Part shown: piece by piece, positions 23,982 to 32,406 of the stretch
Position numbering within the stretch: the first letter of the stretch is position 1
Layout of the letters: each line of letters opens with the position of its first letter
Source of the DNA: Mycolicibacterium sp. P1-18
GTDB taxonomy: Bacteria > Actinomycetota > Actinomycetes > Mycobacteriales > Mycobacteriaceae
Assembly: GCF_008329535.1 (NCBI RefSeq)
Contig: NZ_NPKR01000017.1
Coordinates: 1-64,000, forward strand
Direction of reading: 5' to 3'
Length of the DNA: 64,000 bases
Translations under genes and position numbers: made by a program
The notes under the pieces: generated by a model
Databases searched by the model: none
Told to the model about the DNA's origin: nothing
Seen by the model: the letters and a program-made list of their open reading frames with translations, nothing else

Positions 23982-24775
23982 GCATGACCGACAGCGGCAG
24001 CGTGCCGGCGTCTGATGAGCCGTTGCTGGCGGCCCGGCGGGTGCGCAAGCGCTTCGGCAAGGTCGACGTGCTCAAGGGCATCACTCTGAGCGTGGCCAAG
24101 GGGGAGGTGATGTGCCTGCTCGGCCCCTCTGGATCGGGCAAGTCGACGTTCCTGCGCTGCATCAACCACCTGGAAACCATCGACGGTGGACGCATCAACT
24201 TCGACGGTGAGTTGATCGGCTATACCCAGCGCAAGGGGGCGCTGCACGAGATGACGCCGCGTGAAGTCGCCCGCCAACGGCGGGGAATCGGCATGGTGTT
24301 CCAGCGGTTCAACCTGTTTCCCCACCTGACCGCTCTGGAGAACGTGACCGCAGCACCGATCGGCATCCGCAAGATTCCGAAGACCAAGGCGATCGCCGAC
24401 GCCCGGGAACTGCTCGACCAGGTAGGACTGGCTGACTTCTCGCACGCGCACCCCGCGCAACTGTCGGGAGGCCAGCAGCAGCGCGTCGCGATCGCCCGAG
24501 CCCTGGCCATGGAGCCGAAGCTGATGCTGTTCGACGAACCGACCTCGGCGCTGGATCCCGAACTCGTGGGGGACGTGCTCGACGTCATGCAGAAATTGGC
24601 CAAGAGCGGGATGACCATGGTGGTGGTGACCCACGAGATCGGGTTCGCCCGCGGTGTCGCCGACAGCATCGTGTTCATGGACGAGGGTGTGGTGGTCGAG
24701 TCCGGGCCGCCGAGCGAAATTCTCCGCAGTCCACGCCATCAGCGCACCAAGGCATTCCTCGACAGCGTGATGTGA
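23978..24775 (+). CDS. Amino-acid ABC transporter ATPase
   Basis: This 265-residue ATPase has Walker A GPSGSGKST at residues 49-57, a Q-loop MVFQRFNLFPH, the signature LSGGQQQR, Walker B LMLFDEP and the switch His in VVVTHE. It belongs to the GlnQ/HisP group and powers import through the preceding permease. It is the last gene of the decarboxylase/ABC run. Confidence 0.95.
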   Translation: MSMTDSGSVPASDEPLLAARRVRKRFGKVDVLKGITLSVAKGEVMCLLGPSGSGKSTFLRCINHLETIDGGRINFDGELIGYTQRKGALHEMTPREVARQRRGIGMVFQRFNLFPHLTALENVTAAPIGIRKIPKTKAIADARELLDQVGLADFSHAHPAQLSGGQQQRVAIARALAMEPKLMLFDEPTSALDPELVGDVLDVMQKLAKSGMTMVVVTHEIGFARGVADSIVFMDEGVVVESGPPSEILRSPRHQRTKAFLDSVM

Positions 24776-24868
24776 TGATCTGTCTGGCGGACTGACCTGA
24801 GAGCGGGCTGCCTAGTCGCTGAACGGCGTGTCCGCGAGTAGTCCGCCGCACGGGTAACCTCCACCCGC

Positions 24869-25333
24869 GTGGGGATGCGAAATGGCACATGGCAGCACTA
24901 CATATCCGTCCGGGGGCTGTTGATGACGGCGTTGATCGTCGTGACGGCGGTCATCGTGGGCGTGACCATCTGGTATCCGAGGAGCGTGCCGACCGACGCG
25001 CCGGATGAGAAGTACCCGCCCGCGGCCACGTCCGAGGCGCCGCTGACGCCCGCGCCTGCAGTGCCGCCGCCGGTCGTCGCGCCGCCGCCGCCCGCGCCGC
25101 CGTCCACCACCGCAGTCGAGACCCCCACCACCACCGCGGCGGTGCCGACCTACTCTCCGACGTACGTGCCGCCGCCGGTGGCGAGCGAGGTCCCCGTCAC
25201 CACCGCGCCGTCGGCCACCGAGACCCCGCCGCCGAGCCCCGCGCCGTCGACGCGGTCGCGCCCGAAGACCAACGTCACCCGATCCGACAACCCGTATCAC
25301 GTGCCGACGTTCACCGGCGTGCCCAAGCCGTAG
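24869..25333 (+). CDS. Pro/Thr-rich membrane-anchored protein
   Basis: This 154-residue protein has one membrane helix (about 15-36) followed by ~110 outer residues of Pro, Thr, Ala and Val in low-complexity order. Such tails are often wall-spanning and O-mannosylated in mycobacteria, though that is family knowledge rather than evidence here. It ends in a conserved-looking SDNPYHVPTFTGVPKP. Starts at GTG 24869 and ATG 24875 are both possible. No catalytic motif is seen. Confidence 0.7.
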   Translation: MGMRNGTWQHYISVRGLLMTALIVVTAVIVGVTIWYPRSVPTDAPDEKYPPAATSEAPLTPAPAVPPPVVAPPPPAPPSTTAVETPTTTAAVPTYSPTYVPPPVASEVPVTTAPSATETPPPSPAPSTRSRPKTNVTRSDNPYHVPTFTGVPKP

Positions 25334-25386
25334 GTCGGCACGTCCCAACCGCGTTCGGTGATCCGCGTCATCGGTTAGATTCAGGC

Positions 25387-25611
25387 ATGCGAAATTTGCT
25401 GCGCCGTTCGGCCCTCGTCGTCCTGCCCGTCGTCGCCGTGTCACTGCTCAGTGCGGGAACCGGCTCGGCGGAGCCCCTCAACTGCGTGAACGGGCAGTTC
25501 TGGGATCCCATCACCAACACGTGCCAGACGCCGCGCCCCGCGGGCGACTGCGCGCCCGGTCAGTACTGGAACGCGCTGTCCAACGTGTGCCGGCCGTTGG
25601 GTCAGCTCTGA
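25387..25611 (+). CDS. Small exported protein with duplicated Cys motif
   Basis: This 74-residue protein has a signal peptide ending near residue 28 (GTGSAEP). The mature 46 residues contain the pattern C-x2-GQ-x-W-x6-N-x-C twice (CVNGQFWDPITNTC and CAPGQYWNALSNVC). Each motif could close one disulfide loop. The function is unknown. Proteins of this shape are common in mycobacteria. Confidence 0.75.
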   Translation: MRNLLRRSALVVLPVVAVSLLSAGTGSAEPLNCVNGQFWDPITNTCQTPRPAGDCAPGQYWNALSNVCRPLGQL

Positions 25612-25612
25612 C

Positions 25613-26776
25613 CTAGCGGGAGTTCTGCAGCTCGCCCAGGTACGCCTGGACCTCGGCCTCGACGTCGTAGTCGAGCGACCACAGCAGGTCCGCGACCGTG
25701 CCGCGGAGCTTCGCGTCACGCTCGGGGCCGTCCCCGCTGTCGTACACCAGGCCGCCGTTGCGGGAGTTGCGCTGAACCTGGGTGGCCCGGTCCCGGCGGA
25801 CCGCTTCGTAACGCTGGACGGCGTCCGGGAAGTCGCCTGGGTCCACGCCGTCGAGCACCGTGGCCAACGCCACTGCATCCTCGATCGACTGATTCGCTCC
25901 CTGACCCATGTGCGGCAGCATCGGGTGGGCAGCGTCGCCCAGCAGGGTGAGTCGCCCGTTGCTCCAGTGCGACAGGGGTTCCCGATCGTAGAGACCCCAC
26001 CGGAAGGTGGTGTCCACTTGCCCGATGATCTTCTGCACCATCGGATCCCAGCCCATGAATTCGCGAGCCAGGGTGGCCGGATCGCCGGGCGCCGACCACG
26101 ATTCGCGCATCTCGTCGTCACTGGGGACGAAGCCGACGAAGTTGATCAGTCGCCCACCCCGCAGCGTGAACACCAGGAAGTGCCTTCCCTCGCCCATCGA
26201 CATGGTGGACACCGTGGCCGGATAGTCCGGTACGCGGTCGGCGGGAATGACGCCGCGGTAGGCGATGCTGCCCGAGAACACGGGCTCTCCGGGTTCCACG
26301 ACGTGAGACTGCAATGCCGAGTGGATGCCGTCGGCGGCCACGACGAGGTCGGCGTGTGTGCGCTCACCGTCGGCGAATTCGACGACGGCGTGGTCGGTGT
26401 CCTGGTGAAAACCCACGCAGCGGCGACCCGTGGAGACCGTCCCGCTGGGTAGGCCGTCGGCGAGCATGCCGATGAGGTCCGGCCGGTACATGCCGAGGAC
26501 CTTGCCGTTCATCTCCTGCTCGGTCAGCACGCGGTCGCCGCCGTCGCTGAACCGCCATTGGGTCCAGCGCGGCCCGTAGTCCGCCAGCTGCTGCTGCAGG
26601 CCGAGGCGATCCAGCAGGCGCATGCTGTTGGCGCCGAGCGCCACGCCCGCGCCGACCTCGCCGAGCTGCTTGGCCTGCTCGAAGACCTGAACGTCGAAAC
26701 CCTTGCGGGTCAGGGCGCGTGCGGTGGCCAAGCCGCCGATGCCCGCACCCACGATTGCCACCTTCGCCTGGCCCAT
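25613..26776 (-). CDS. FAD-dependent aromatic monooxygenase
   Basis: The protein has 387 residues. The FAD motif GAGIGG is at residues 10-15, a middle DG motif reads ADGIHSALQSHV, and the second FAD motif GDAAHPMLPHMGQGANQSIEDA is complete (quoted in part). This is the salicylate/3-hydroxybenzoate hydroxylase group, which hydroxylates aromatic rings with NAD(P)H and oxygen. ATG 26776 is preferred; a GTG nine bases upstream has a better-spaced GGAAAGG. It is divergent from a TetR gene with palindromic operators between them. Confidence 0.88.
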   Translation of the reverse strand: MGQAKVAIVGAGIGGLATARALTRKGFDVQVFEQAKQLGEVGAGVALGANSMRLLDRLGLQQQLADYGPRWTQWRFSDGGDRVLTEQEMNGKVLGMYRPDLIGMLADGLPSGTVSTGRRCVGFHQDTDHAVVEFADGERTHADLVVAADGIHSALQSHVVEPGEPVFSGSIAYRGVIPADRVPDYPATVSTMSMGEGRHFLVFTLRGGRLINFVGFVPSDDEMRESWSAPGDPATLAREFMGWDPMVQKIIGQVDTTFRWGLYDREPLSHWSNGRLTLLGDAAHPMLPHMGQGANQSIEDAVALATVLDGVDPGDFPDAVQRYEAVRRDRATQVQRNSRNGGLVYDSGDGPERDAKLRGTVADLLWSLDYDVEAEVQAYLGELQNSR

Positions 26777-26805
26777 CGTATTCACAGCCTTTCCGCAGTA
26801 TTCAT

Positions 26806-26849
26806 GTACCGATCGGCACAACATTGACGGTACGCGTACCGATCGGTAC
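26806..26849. promoter_or_regulatory. Palindromic operators between monooxygenase and TetR
   Basis: GTACCGATCGGCAC (26806-26819) and the perfect palindrome GTACCGATCGGTAC (26836-26849) lie 30 bp apart. The perfect palindrome CGGTACGCGTACCG (26828-26841) overlaps the second. The second operator ends ten bases before the TetR GTG, which suits autorepression. Confidence 0.75.
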
Positions 26850-26858
26850 GGTCAAGAA

Positions 26859-27428
26859 GTGGCGCGCACCCCCGACCCCGACAAGCGAACGGCGCTGCTG
26901 CGCGAGGTCGTCGACTACCTGGAGGCCCGCGGAGTCAACGACTTGTCCCTGGCCCCCATGGCGGAAGCCCTCGGCACCAGCAAGCGAATGTTGTTGTACT
27001 ACTTCGGTGATCGCGGCGAGCTGCTTGCCCAGGCGCTGGACGCCAGCAGGCCGAAGGTGGGAGAGATGTTCCACGGCGTCGGCACGGCGGATCAGTTCTC
27101 CGACGCGGCGCGGGTGCTGTGGCGTCAGTTGACGCGCGGGTATCAGAAGCGCAGCGTGCGGATGCTGTTGCAGGTGCTCAGCCTCGCGACCACGGATCCG
27201 GAGACCTACGGCCCCTATGCCCGGACGGCGGTCGAGGTGATGCTCGACCCGATCGGCGACGCCCTCGAGAACGTGGGGTTCGGGCGCCCCGACGCGCGCG
27301 TGCGCGCGACACTCGTCGTCTCCGGTCTCCGGGGCCTGTGTCAGGACCTGTTGGTCACCGGCCAGCGCGCGCGGGTGGACGCCGCGGCGGAGATGGTCAT
27401 CGCCGCAGCCACCAGGGCTGCGCCGTGA
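26859..27428 (+). CDS. TetR-family regulator
   Basis: This 189-residue protein has an N-terminal helix-turn-helix with MAEALGTSKRMLLYYFGDRGELL, a variant of the TetR fingerprint. GTG 26859 is chosen because longer frames run through the operators; no spaced ribosome binding site precedes it, so translation may be leaderless. It most likely represses the divergent aromatic monooxygenase and itself. Confidence 0.88.
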   Translation: MARTPDPDKRTALLREVVDYLEARGVNDLSLAPMAEALGTSKRMLLYYFGDRGELLAQALDASRPKVGEMFHGVGTADQFSDAARVLWRQLTRGYQKRSVRMLLQVLSLATTDPETYGPYARTAVEVMLDPIGDALENVGFGRPDARVRATLVVSGLRGLCQDLLVTGQRARVDAAAEMVIAAATRAAP

Positions 27429-27485
27429 CCGGTCGACGGTCAATCGGGCGTAAACGCGACGCGCTCCGGTCCGTACGATGGCACC

Positions 27486-28055
27486 GTGGCACGACCGCCG
27501 GAATTCGACCGGGCAGAGGCGCTGGTCAAGGCGCTGCATCTGTTCTGGGAGAACGGGTACGAGCGCACCACCGTACGTGACCTCACCGAGGCGATGGGCA
27601 TCTCCGCGCCCAGTCTGTACAACTCCTTCGGGGGCAAGAAGGAATTGTTCGACGAGGCCGTCGCGGCGTACACGGACGCTCCGACGCGGGTCGTCCCACC
27701 GGGTCTCGAACCGCGCACCGCGCGGGCCGTCTTCGCCAAGATCCTCGACATCGCCATTCGCGAGTACTGCAGCTCCACTCAACCTCGCGGGTGTCTCGTC
27801 ATCTCCGACCCGGTGCTGATCGACGAACGCCAGCTCGGGCGTGACGCCATCCGAAAACGCTTGCAACAAGCGCACGATGACGGAGATCTGCCCGCCGACC
27901 CCAGCGTGGACGCACTGACCGACTACATCGACGTCGTCCTGCGCGGGCTGTCCTCAATTGCGCGTGACGGTGCGGACGCAGACGCCATGCGAGCCGCCGC
28001 CGACGTGGCGCTACGGGCGTGGCCGCGCTCGGAGCGTCGGTCCTCGCGCAACTGA
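27486..28055 (+). CDS. TetR-family regulator
   Basis: This 189-residue protein has a helix-turn-helix (DLTEAMGISAPSLYNSFGGKKELF) and a C-terminal domain of the type seen in AcrR/YxaF-like regulators, with CSSTQPRGCLV. The GTG start follows the previous regulator by 57 bases. It precedes, in the same direction, two SnoaL-like genes and a dehydrogenase, which are its probable targets. Confidence 0.88.
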   Translation: MARPPEFDRAEALVKALHLFWENGYERTTVRDLTEAMGISAPSLYNSFGGKKELFDEAVAAYTDAPTRVVPPGLEPRTARAVFAKILDIAIREYCSSTQPRGCLVISDPVLIDERQLGRDAIRKRLQQAHDDGDLPADPSVDALTDYIDVVLRGLSSIARDGADADAMRAAADVALRAWPRSERRSSRN

Positions 28056-28170
28056 ACACCATTCCGGATGGGCCCCGCCCTGTTAGGGTCTGCACTGTAT
28101 GGTTTTGTCAGTGGTGTTACAGAACTAGACGGACGTGGTTCGTCCAGACCTCAGGAGGACGACGGAGAGC

Positions 28171-28536
28171 ATGACCGCCTCTATCCAAGAGTTGATGCAC
28201 GACAATCTGCTGGCCGTGTTCAACGAACGCGACGACGCCAAGCGGCATGCCGCCGAGCGGCGGACCTACGCCCCCGACGTGAACTGGACCGACTCCGAGG
28301 GGGTCATCACCGGGCACGACGCCTTGGAGGCCAAATGCGTTGGCCTGCAGGCGGGCATCGGCGAGCTCCAGTTCGAGCCCGTCGGCCCGGTGCACGAGCT
28401 GCCCGGCTTCGGCTACCTTGCCTGGCGGCTGGTCGACCCCGCCGGGGCCGAGGCAATGACCGGCTTCGACGCCGCGGTCGTCAAGGACGGACTGATCACC
28501 GAGTTGTGGACCGTCCTGATCCCGCCGGCGCAGTGA
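28171..28536 (+). CDS. SnoaL/NTF2-like protein
   Basis: This 121-residue protein fits the compact alpha+beta cone of the NTF2/SnoaL superfamily: helices first (LMHDNLLAVFNERD), then strands with FDAAVVKDGLITELW. Members bind or isomerise small hydrophobic molecules. ATG 28171 has GGAG close upstream. The stop overlaps the next gene's GTG by four bases, and both belong to the same superfamily, so a paired function is likely. Confidence 0.8.
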   Translation: MTASIQELMHDNLLAVFNERDDAKRHAAERRTYAPDVNWTDSEGVITGHDALEAKCVGLQAGIGELQFEPVGPVHELPGFGYLAWRLVDPAGAEAMTGFDAAVVKDGLITELWTVLIPPAQ

Positions 28537-28961
28537 GCGAGAGCAATCCCGTCGACGTCGTCCGGCGCAACATCGAAGCCGTGCAGAACAACGGCGACTT
28601 CACCGTATTCGAGGAGATCTTCGCCGACGACTTCGTCGACCACACGCCGCAGCAGGGGGTGTCGGCCGACAAGAGCGGTGTCCGGACGCTCTACACCGGA
28701 CTGCGCGCCGCCTTCGCCGACTTTCACGCCGAAATCCATTGGCAAACCGTCGACGACGACAAGGTCACGACGTTCAAGACCTACCACGGCACCCACAGCG
28801 GCGAGTTCCTCGGCGTCCCCGCCACGGGCCGGGAGGTCCACTTCGACACCATCGACGTCTTCCGCGTCCGCGACGGCCGGCTGGTCGACCACTGGGGAGT
28901 CGCCGACCTGCTTGGTGTGCTGATCCAACTCGGCCGCCTGTCGGCCGACACCGCGCTCTGA
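28533..28961 (+). CDS. SnoaL-like ester cyclase-type protein
   Basis: This 142-residue protein has the SnoaL pattern: an N-terminal helix, ADDFVDHTP, a central TYHGTHSGEFLGVPATGREV, and a terminal FRVRDGRLVDHWGVAD. The His/Asp pair in VDHW and DDFVDH matches catalytic positions in polyketide cyclases. It is coupled to the preceding SnoaL-like gene by GTGA overlap and is followed by an SDR enzyme. The substrate is unknown. Confidence 0.85.
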   Translation: MSESNPVDVVRRNIEAVQNNGDFTVFEEIFADDFVDHTPQQGVSADKSGVRTLYTGLRAAFADFHAEIHWQTVDDDKVTTFKTYHGTHSGEFLGVPATGREVHFDTIDVFRVRDGRLVDHWGVADLLGVLIQLGRLSADTAL

Positions 28962-29025
28962 CGCCCGTCCGTCAATACGCCTGCGCGTCAACCGAAGTCA
29001 CGCCATAGCCCCGAGGAGAACGCTC

Positions 29026-29775
29026 ATGTCATCACCACTCGCAGGAAAGACGGCTCTGGTCACCGGCGGCTCCCGGGGTATCGGCGCGGCGATCACCGCC
29101 CGTCTTGCCGCCGACGGTGCCACCGTCGCCTTCAGCTATGCCCGCGCGGCCGACACGGCCGCCGACTTGGTCAAGACCTTGAGCGACGGCGGCGCCACGG
29201 CGCAGGCCTTCCAGGCCGACCAGGCGGACCCCGCGTCCTGCGCACGGCTGGTCGGGGAGGTCGTAGCGGCGTTCGGTCCGCTCGACATCCTCGTCAACAG
29301 CGCCGGCGTCTACAAGACCGAAACCATCGACGACCCCGAGCGTGACGACTCCGTCTTCGCCGCCCAGTTGCAGACCAACGTCGTCGGCGTTCTGGCGACC
29401 ACCCGCGCCGCGGTCCTCAACTTCAACGACGGCGGCCGCATCGTGACCATCGGAACCACGGGAGCCGCCCATGCGCCGTTCCCCGGCATCGGCGACTACG
29501 TGGCCACGAAGGCGGCGTTGGCCGCCTACACCCGGGCGTGGTCGCGCGACCTCGGTCCTCGACGCATCACAGTGAACATCGTCCAGCCGGGCGCCGTGGA
29601 CACCGACATGAACCCCGCCGACGGTCCCAACGCCGACCTGCAAAAGTCGATGAACTCGCTGGGACGCTTCGCCGACCCCGGCGAGGTTGCCGCCCTGGTG
29701 GCGTTCCTCGCCGGTCCGGAGGCGGGGTTCATCACCGGCACGACCGTCAACATCGACGGCGGACTGAGCGCGTAA
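29026..29775 (+). CDS. Short-chain dehydrogenase/reductase
   Basis: The protein has 249 residues. The cofactor motif TGGSRGIG is at residues 13-20, NSAG near 91-94, and the catalytic pair is Tyr158-Lys162 (YVATK). The position 13 residues before the Tyr, normally Ser, is Thr145. Ends in the usual ITGTTVNIDGGLSA. It reduces or oxidises an alcohol/ketone with NAD(P)H. AGGAGAA precedes the ATG. It probably shares the TetR (27486) control with the two SnoaL-like genes. Confidence 0.92.
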   Translation: MSSPLAGKTALVTGGSRGIGAAITARLAADGATVAFSYARAADTAADLVKTLSDGGATAQAFQADQADPASCARLVGEVVAAFGPLDILVNSAGVYKTETIDDPERDDSVFAAQLQTNVVGVLATTRAAVLNFNDGGRIVTIGTTGAAHAPFPGIGDYVATKAALAAYTRAWSRDLGPRRITVNIVQPGAVDTDMNPADGPNADLQKSMNSLGRFADPGEVAALVAFLAGPEAGFITGTTVNIDGGLSA

Positions 29776-29817
29776 GGGCTGACCTGCCCTCGGCGGTGCC
29801 GATGGTAGGAAGTTCGG

Positions 29818-30057
29818 GTGACGGATGTGCATGCAGACGGGGACTCGGTCGTGTCTCGCCCTCTCGCCGAGGTGCTCGGCGAGGAGCCGCCCGCCGCGGT
29901 TGGGGCGCTGCCGGACGAGGTGCTGACGCGGCTGGCCGCCCAGGTGGAGGCCGCCAGCCGCCGCCAGGCCGCGGCCATGGAGGCCGGGGTCAAGACCGCG
30001 CTCAAGGGCGTTCCGTTGCCGATGCGCGGCGTGGTTCGCAAGGCGTTGCTCGGATGA
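29818..30057 (+). CDS. Small hypothetical protein paired with helical-repeat protein
   Basis: This 79-residue protein is helical and acidic at the start, with a basic end (LPMRGVVRKALLG). No family is recognised. The stop overlaps the next gene's ATG by four bases (ATGA), so the two are coupled and probably interact. The GTG at 29818 starts shortly after the SDR gene. Confidence 0.65.
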   Translation: MTDVHADGDSVVSRPLAEVLGEEPPAAVGALPDEVLTRLAAQVEAASRRQAAAMEAGVKTALKGVPLPMRGVVRKALLG

Positions 30058-31067
30058 CCGCCACGACGCCGCGTCCGGAGCTGGCCGCCATCGCCCGGGT
30101 GCTGGGGGTCGAGGTCGACGAAGTGCACGGTCTGGACGCCATGTCCGACGACGATCTGTTCGTGCTGCACGAACAGATCGCCAGCCGGCTGTCGGCGGAC
30201 AAGCGTCGCCGATTCGCCCGCGTCGCGGCCCTTTCGCAGTCGATCCCCGGACCGATCGCAGGCCGGCTGGCCGAGAAGTTCCTGCCGCCGGCGGGCGCTG
30301 CGCTCGTCGCCGAACTGCTCGAGCCGGCCAAGGCGCGCGACCTCGTCGGACGGGTGTCGGTCCGATACCTGGGAGACCTGGCGATCGCCCTGGATCCGGT
30401 GCGCGCGCAAGACGTCGTGCGGGCGATCCCGGCGGCGCGGGTCGGCGAGGTCGCGCAGGAGATGTTCCGTCGTCAGGAGTACGCGGCGATGGCGCGGTTC
30501 GTCGGAGCCGTCGAGGTGGACGCGCTGTTCGCCACCCTCGGCGTCGCGAGTCCTCACGACCTGCTCGCCGTGGTGCCGCTGCTGAGCTGGAACGACAACC
30601 TCGATCGCGTCATCGCCGAGCTGCCCGAGCGCCAGATCAAGCAGATCGCCGCCGAGCTGGACGCCGGCGAACTCGCCGAGCTGGCACTGGCGCTCGACCC
30701 CCACCGGTTCGGGCCCATCGTCGCGGCCGTGCCGGTCGACACGGTCGCCGACATCGCGAGCGCGCTGCTCGAGCGCGGCGAGTACGCGGCAATGGCCGGA
30801 TTCGCCGGCGTGATCACCCCGGAGATGCTCTCCGCCTCGATCGGTCAGGCCACCGACGACCACCTGGCCGGGGTGGTGTCCGCGGTGGTCTCCGGTGAGA
30901 TGTGGGTGGAGTTCGACCACCTCGTCGACGGGCTCGACGAGCGTGGCCGCGCTCGACTGCTTGCCGTTCTCCGGGCCGCGCCGTCCGACGAGATTGCCCG
31001 GCTGCAGGCCGCCGACGGCCTCGGCGCCGAGGCCACCGAACTCGTCGCCGCAGCCGCCCTGCGCTGA
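30054..31067 (+). CDS. Helical-repeat protein of unknown function
   Basis: This 337-residue soluble, all-helical protein consists largely of ~40-residue units. VRAIPAARVGEVAQEMFRRQ followed by EYAAMARF recurs as VAAVPVDTVADIASALLERG followed by EYAAMAGF about 100 residues later. The pattern recalls the cytoplasmic N domain of MgtE or HEAT-like scaffolds, but no pore or catalytic site is present. It is coupled to the 79-residue protein upstream. A scaffolding or sensing role is inferred only from fold. Confidence 0.7.
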   Translation: MTATTPRPELAAIARVLGVEVDEVHGLDAMSDDDLFVLHEQIASRLSADKRRRFARVAALSQSIPGPIAGRLAEKFLPPAGAALVAELLEPAKARDLVGRVSVRYLGDLAIALDPVRAQDVVRAIPAARVGEVAQEMFRRQEYAAMARFVGAVEVDALFATLGVASPHDLLAVVPLLSWNDNLDRVIAELPERQIKQIAAELDAGELAELALALDPHRFGPIVAAVPVDTVADIASALLERGEYAAMAGFAGVITPEMLSASIGQATDDHLAGVVSAVVSGEMWVEFDHLVDGLDERGRARLLAVLRAAPSDEIARLQAADGLGAEATELVAAAALR

Positions 31068-31079
31068 GCGCAGAATGCG

Positions 31080-31715
31080 TCACTCGGTGGCGGGCAAACC
31101 CGTTCTGAGCGCCACGGTCTGCTTCTGTCCGACGTCGATCACCGTGTCGAGCGGCGTCACCGCCCCGAGCGTGGAGTAGAAGTCGATGCGGACGAGTGCC
31201 CGATCTTGCCGAAACACCAGTGCGGTGGCCGATTTGGTGCCGTCGGGGGTGACGCCGGTGACCGCCACGCCGGCATCCCCCACGGGGACCGGCACGGGCG
31301 GCTCGCTCGATGTGACGGTCTTGAGGTTGGCAATCGCCTTCGGCAGTTCGACCGGTGCGGCCGAGGCCGAGTCGAGCAGGACGATCGTCGTCCCCACGGC
31401 GCTGGAGCCGTCGTTGCTGGTGAGCATGACTTCGGCACCCGGAATGCCGGAGGGGTTCAGCGTCGCCGGCTGCGGCACCGAGTAGCCCGCGTTGGGCAGC
31501 GCCATGTCCTGGGGCTGCAGCAGCAGTTCTCGGTAGTCGTAGGGCTTCGCCGTGGTGGTCGACGTCGTGGTGGTGGCGGGTGCGGTCGTCGTCGTGGCGG
31601 CGGGCAGGCCGACCGGCGGCGACCCCGGGGTCTGGCCGGCACAGCCGGCCAGGAGGAGGACGGCCGCGGCGAGCCCGATCCACGGGACTTTCGGCGGGTT
31701 CACGGTCGACAGCAT
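31080..31715 (-). CDS. Putative lipoprotein with Thr-rich linker
   Basis: The protein has 211 residues. A hydrophobic signal ends in the lipobox LLAGC (Cys about 25), followed by a Pro/Thr linker with a long Ala-Thr run. A ~150-residue beta-rich outer domain resembles LpqN-type mycobacterial lipoproteins in size and layout, though I cannot confirm the family. It is divergent from the membrane/coiled-coil gene pair, 94 bases apart. Confidence 0.72.
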   Translation of the reverse strand: MLSTVNPPKVPWIGLAAAVLLLAGCAGQTPGSPPVGLPAATTTTAPATTTTSTTTAKPYDYRELLLQPQDMALPNAGYSVPQPATLNPSGIPGAEVMLTSNDGSSAVGTTIVLLDSASAAPVELPKAIANLKTVTSSEPPVPVPVGDAGVAVTGVTPDGTKSATALVFRQDRALVRIDFYSTLGAVTPLDTVIDVGQKQTVALRTGLPATE

Positions 31716-31809
31716 CGCACGTCGGCAGGTGGCGTGCCGCTCCGGACCGCGAGCGGTTGCCGCGGGATTGGCGTCCCCGCATGGGGGTAAGCAGTGCGAG
31801 ACTGACACG

Positions 31810-32406
31810 GTGCAGTACGTGCCGCCTGTTGGCGTCTTGGGGGACCTTCCGGTGCGCGACTTCCTGGTCTCGCCCGGCTTTGCCGGTGTGACGGCGCTGG
31901 TGGCGGCGGTCGTCGCGGCTGGTGCCATCCTCTATGCGTCGCGTCGAGCCCGGCAGCGGTCCGAGCAGCGGCGTGACGAGCAGGACCGCCGCCAAGACCT
32001 GGCTCGCGACGACGCGGAGCGGGCCCTGGCGTGGGAGCGGTGGCAGTGGGTGGTCGACACCGCCGGCATCGAGCCCGCCGTGAGCGAGGGCGCCACCCTG
32101 GGCCTTGGCCCGGCGGTGACCCTGGAACTGCTGAGCGGGCTGCTCGACGACGCCGACCGGCTCGGCGACGAGACCTTGGGCCGGGCCGTGGCGGTGTACC
32201 AGGAGCAACTGGTGCTGGTGCTGGCACAGCAGGCCGGTCCGGTCTCCGACGTCGCGACGTCGTCCGGCGGCAGGCACGTCGAGGAATCGGCCCCGACGCA
32301 CCAGGACGCGGACGACGCGGCGCCGACGCCCGAACCCCAAACCACCGTGCTGTCAGCGCAATCCGCGACGACGGGGGAACGTAGCGGAGGGCGTCGACGC
32401 CGATGA
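31810..32406 (+). CDS. Single-pass membrane protein, unknown
   Basis: This 198-residue protein has one membrane helix (about 22-43) followed by a strongly charged Arg/Glu/Gln helix (SRRARQRSEQRRDEQDRRQD) that looks like a coiled coil. A helical domain and a disordered Pro/Thr/Ser-rich tail follow. The stop overlaps the ATG of the coiled-coil gene (ATGA). The two proteins probably form one assembly, with this one as membrane anchor. No family is recognised. Confidence 0.7.
   Translation: MQYVPPVGVLGDLPVRDFLVSPGFAGVTALVAAVVAAGAILYASRRARQRSEQRRDEQDRRQDLARDDAERALAWERWQWVVDTAGIEPAVSEGATLGLGPAVTLELLSGLLDDADRLGDETLGRAVAVYQEQLVLVLAQQAGPVSDVATSSGGRHVEESAPTHQDADDAAPTPEPQTTVLSAQSATTGERSGGRRRR

Noticed and set aside
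30814..32340. 508-codon minus-strand open frame
   Set aside because: Arg/His/Gly-rich shadow of the helical-repeat, lipoprotein and membrane-protein genes in other frames.
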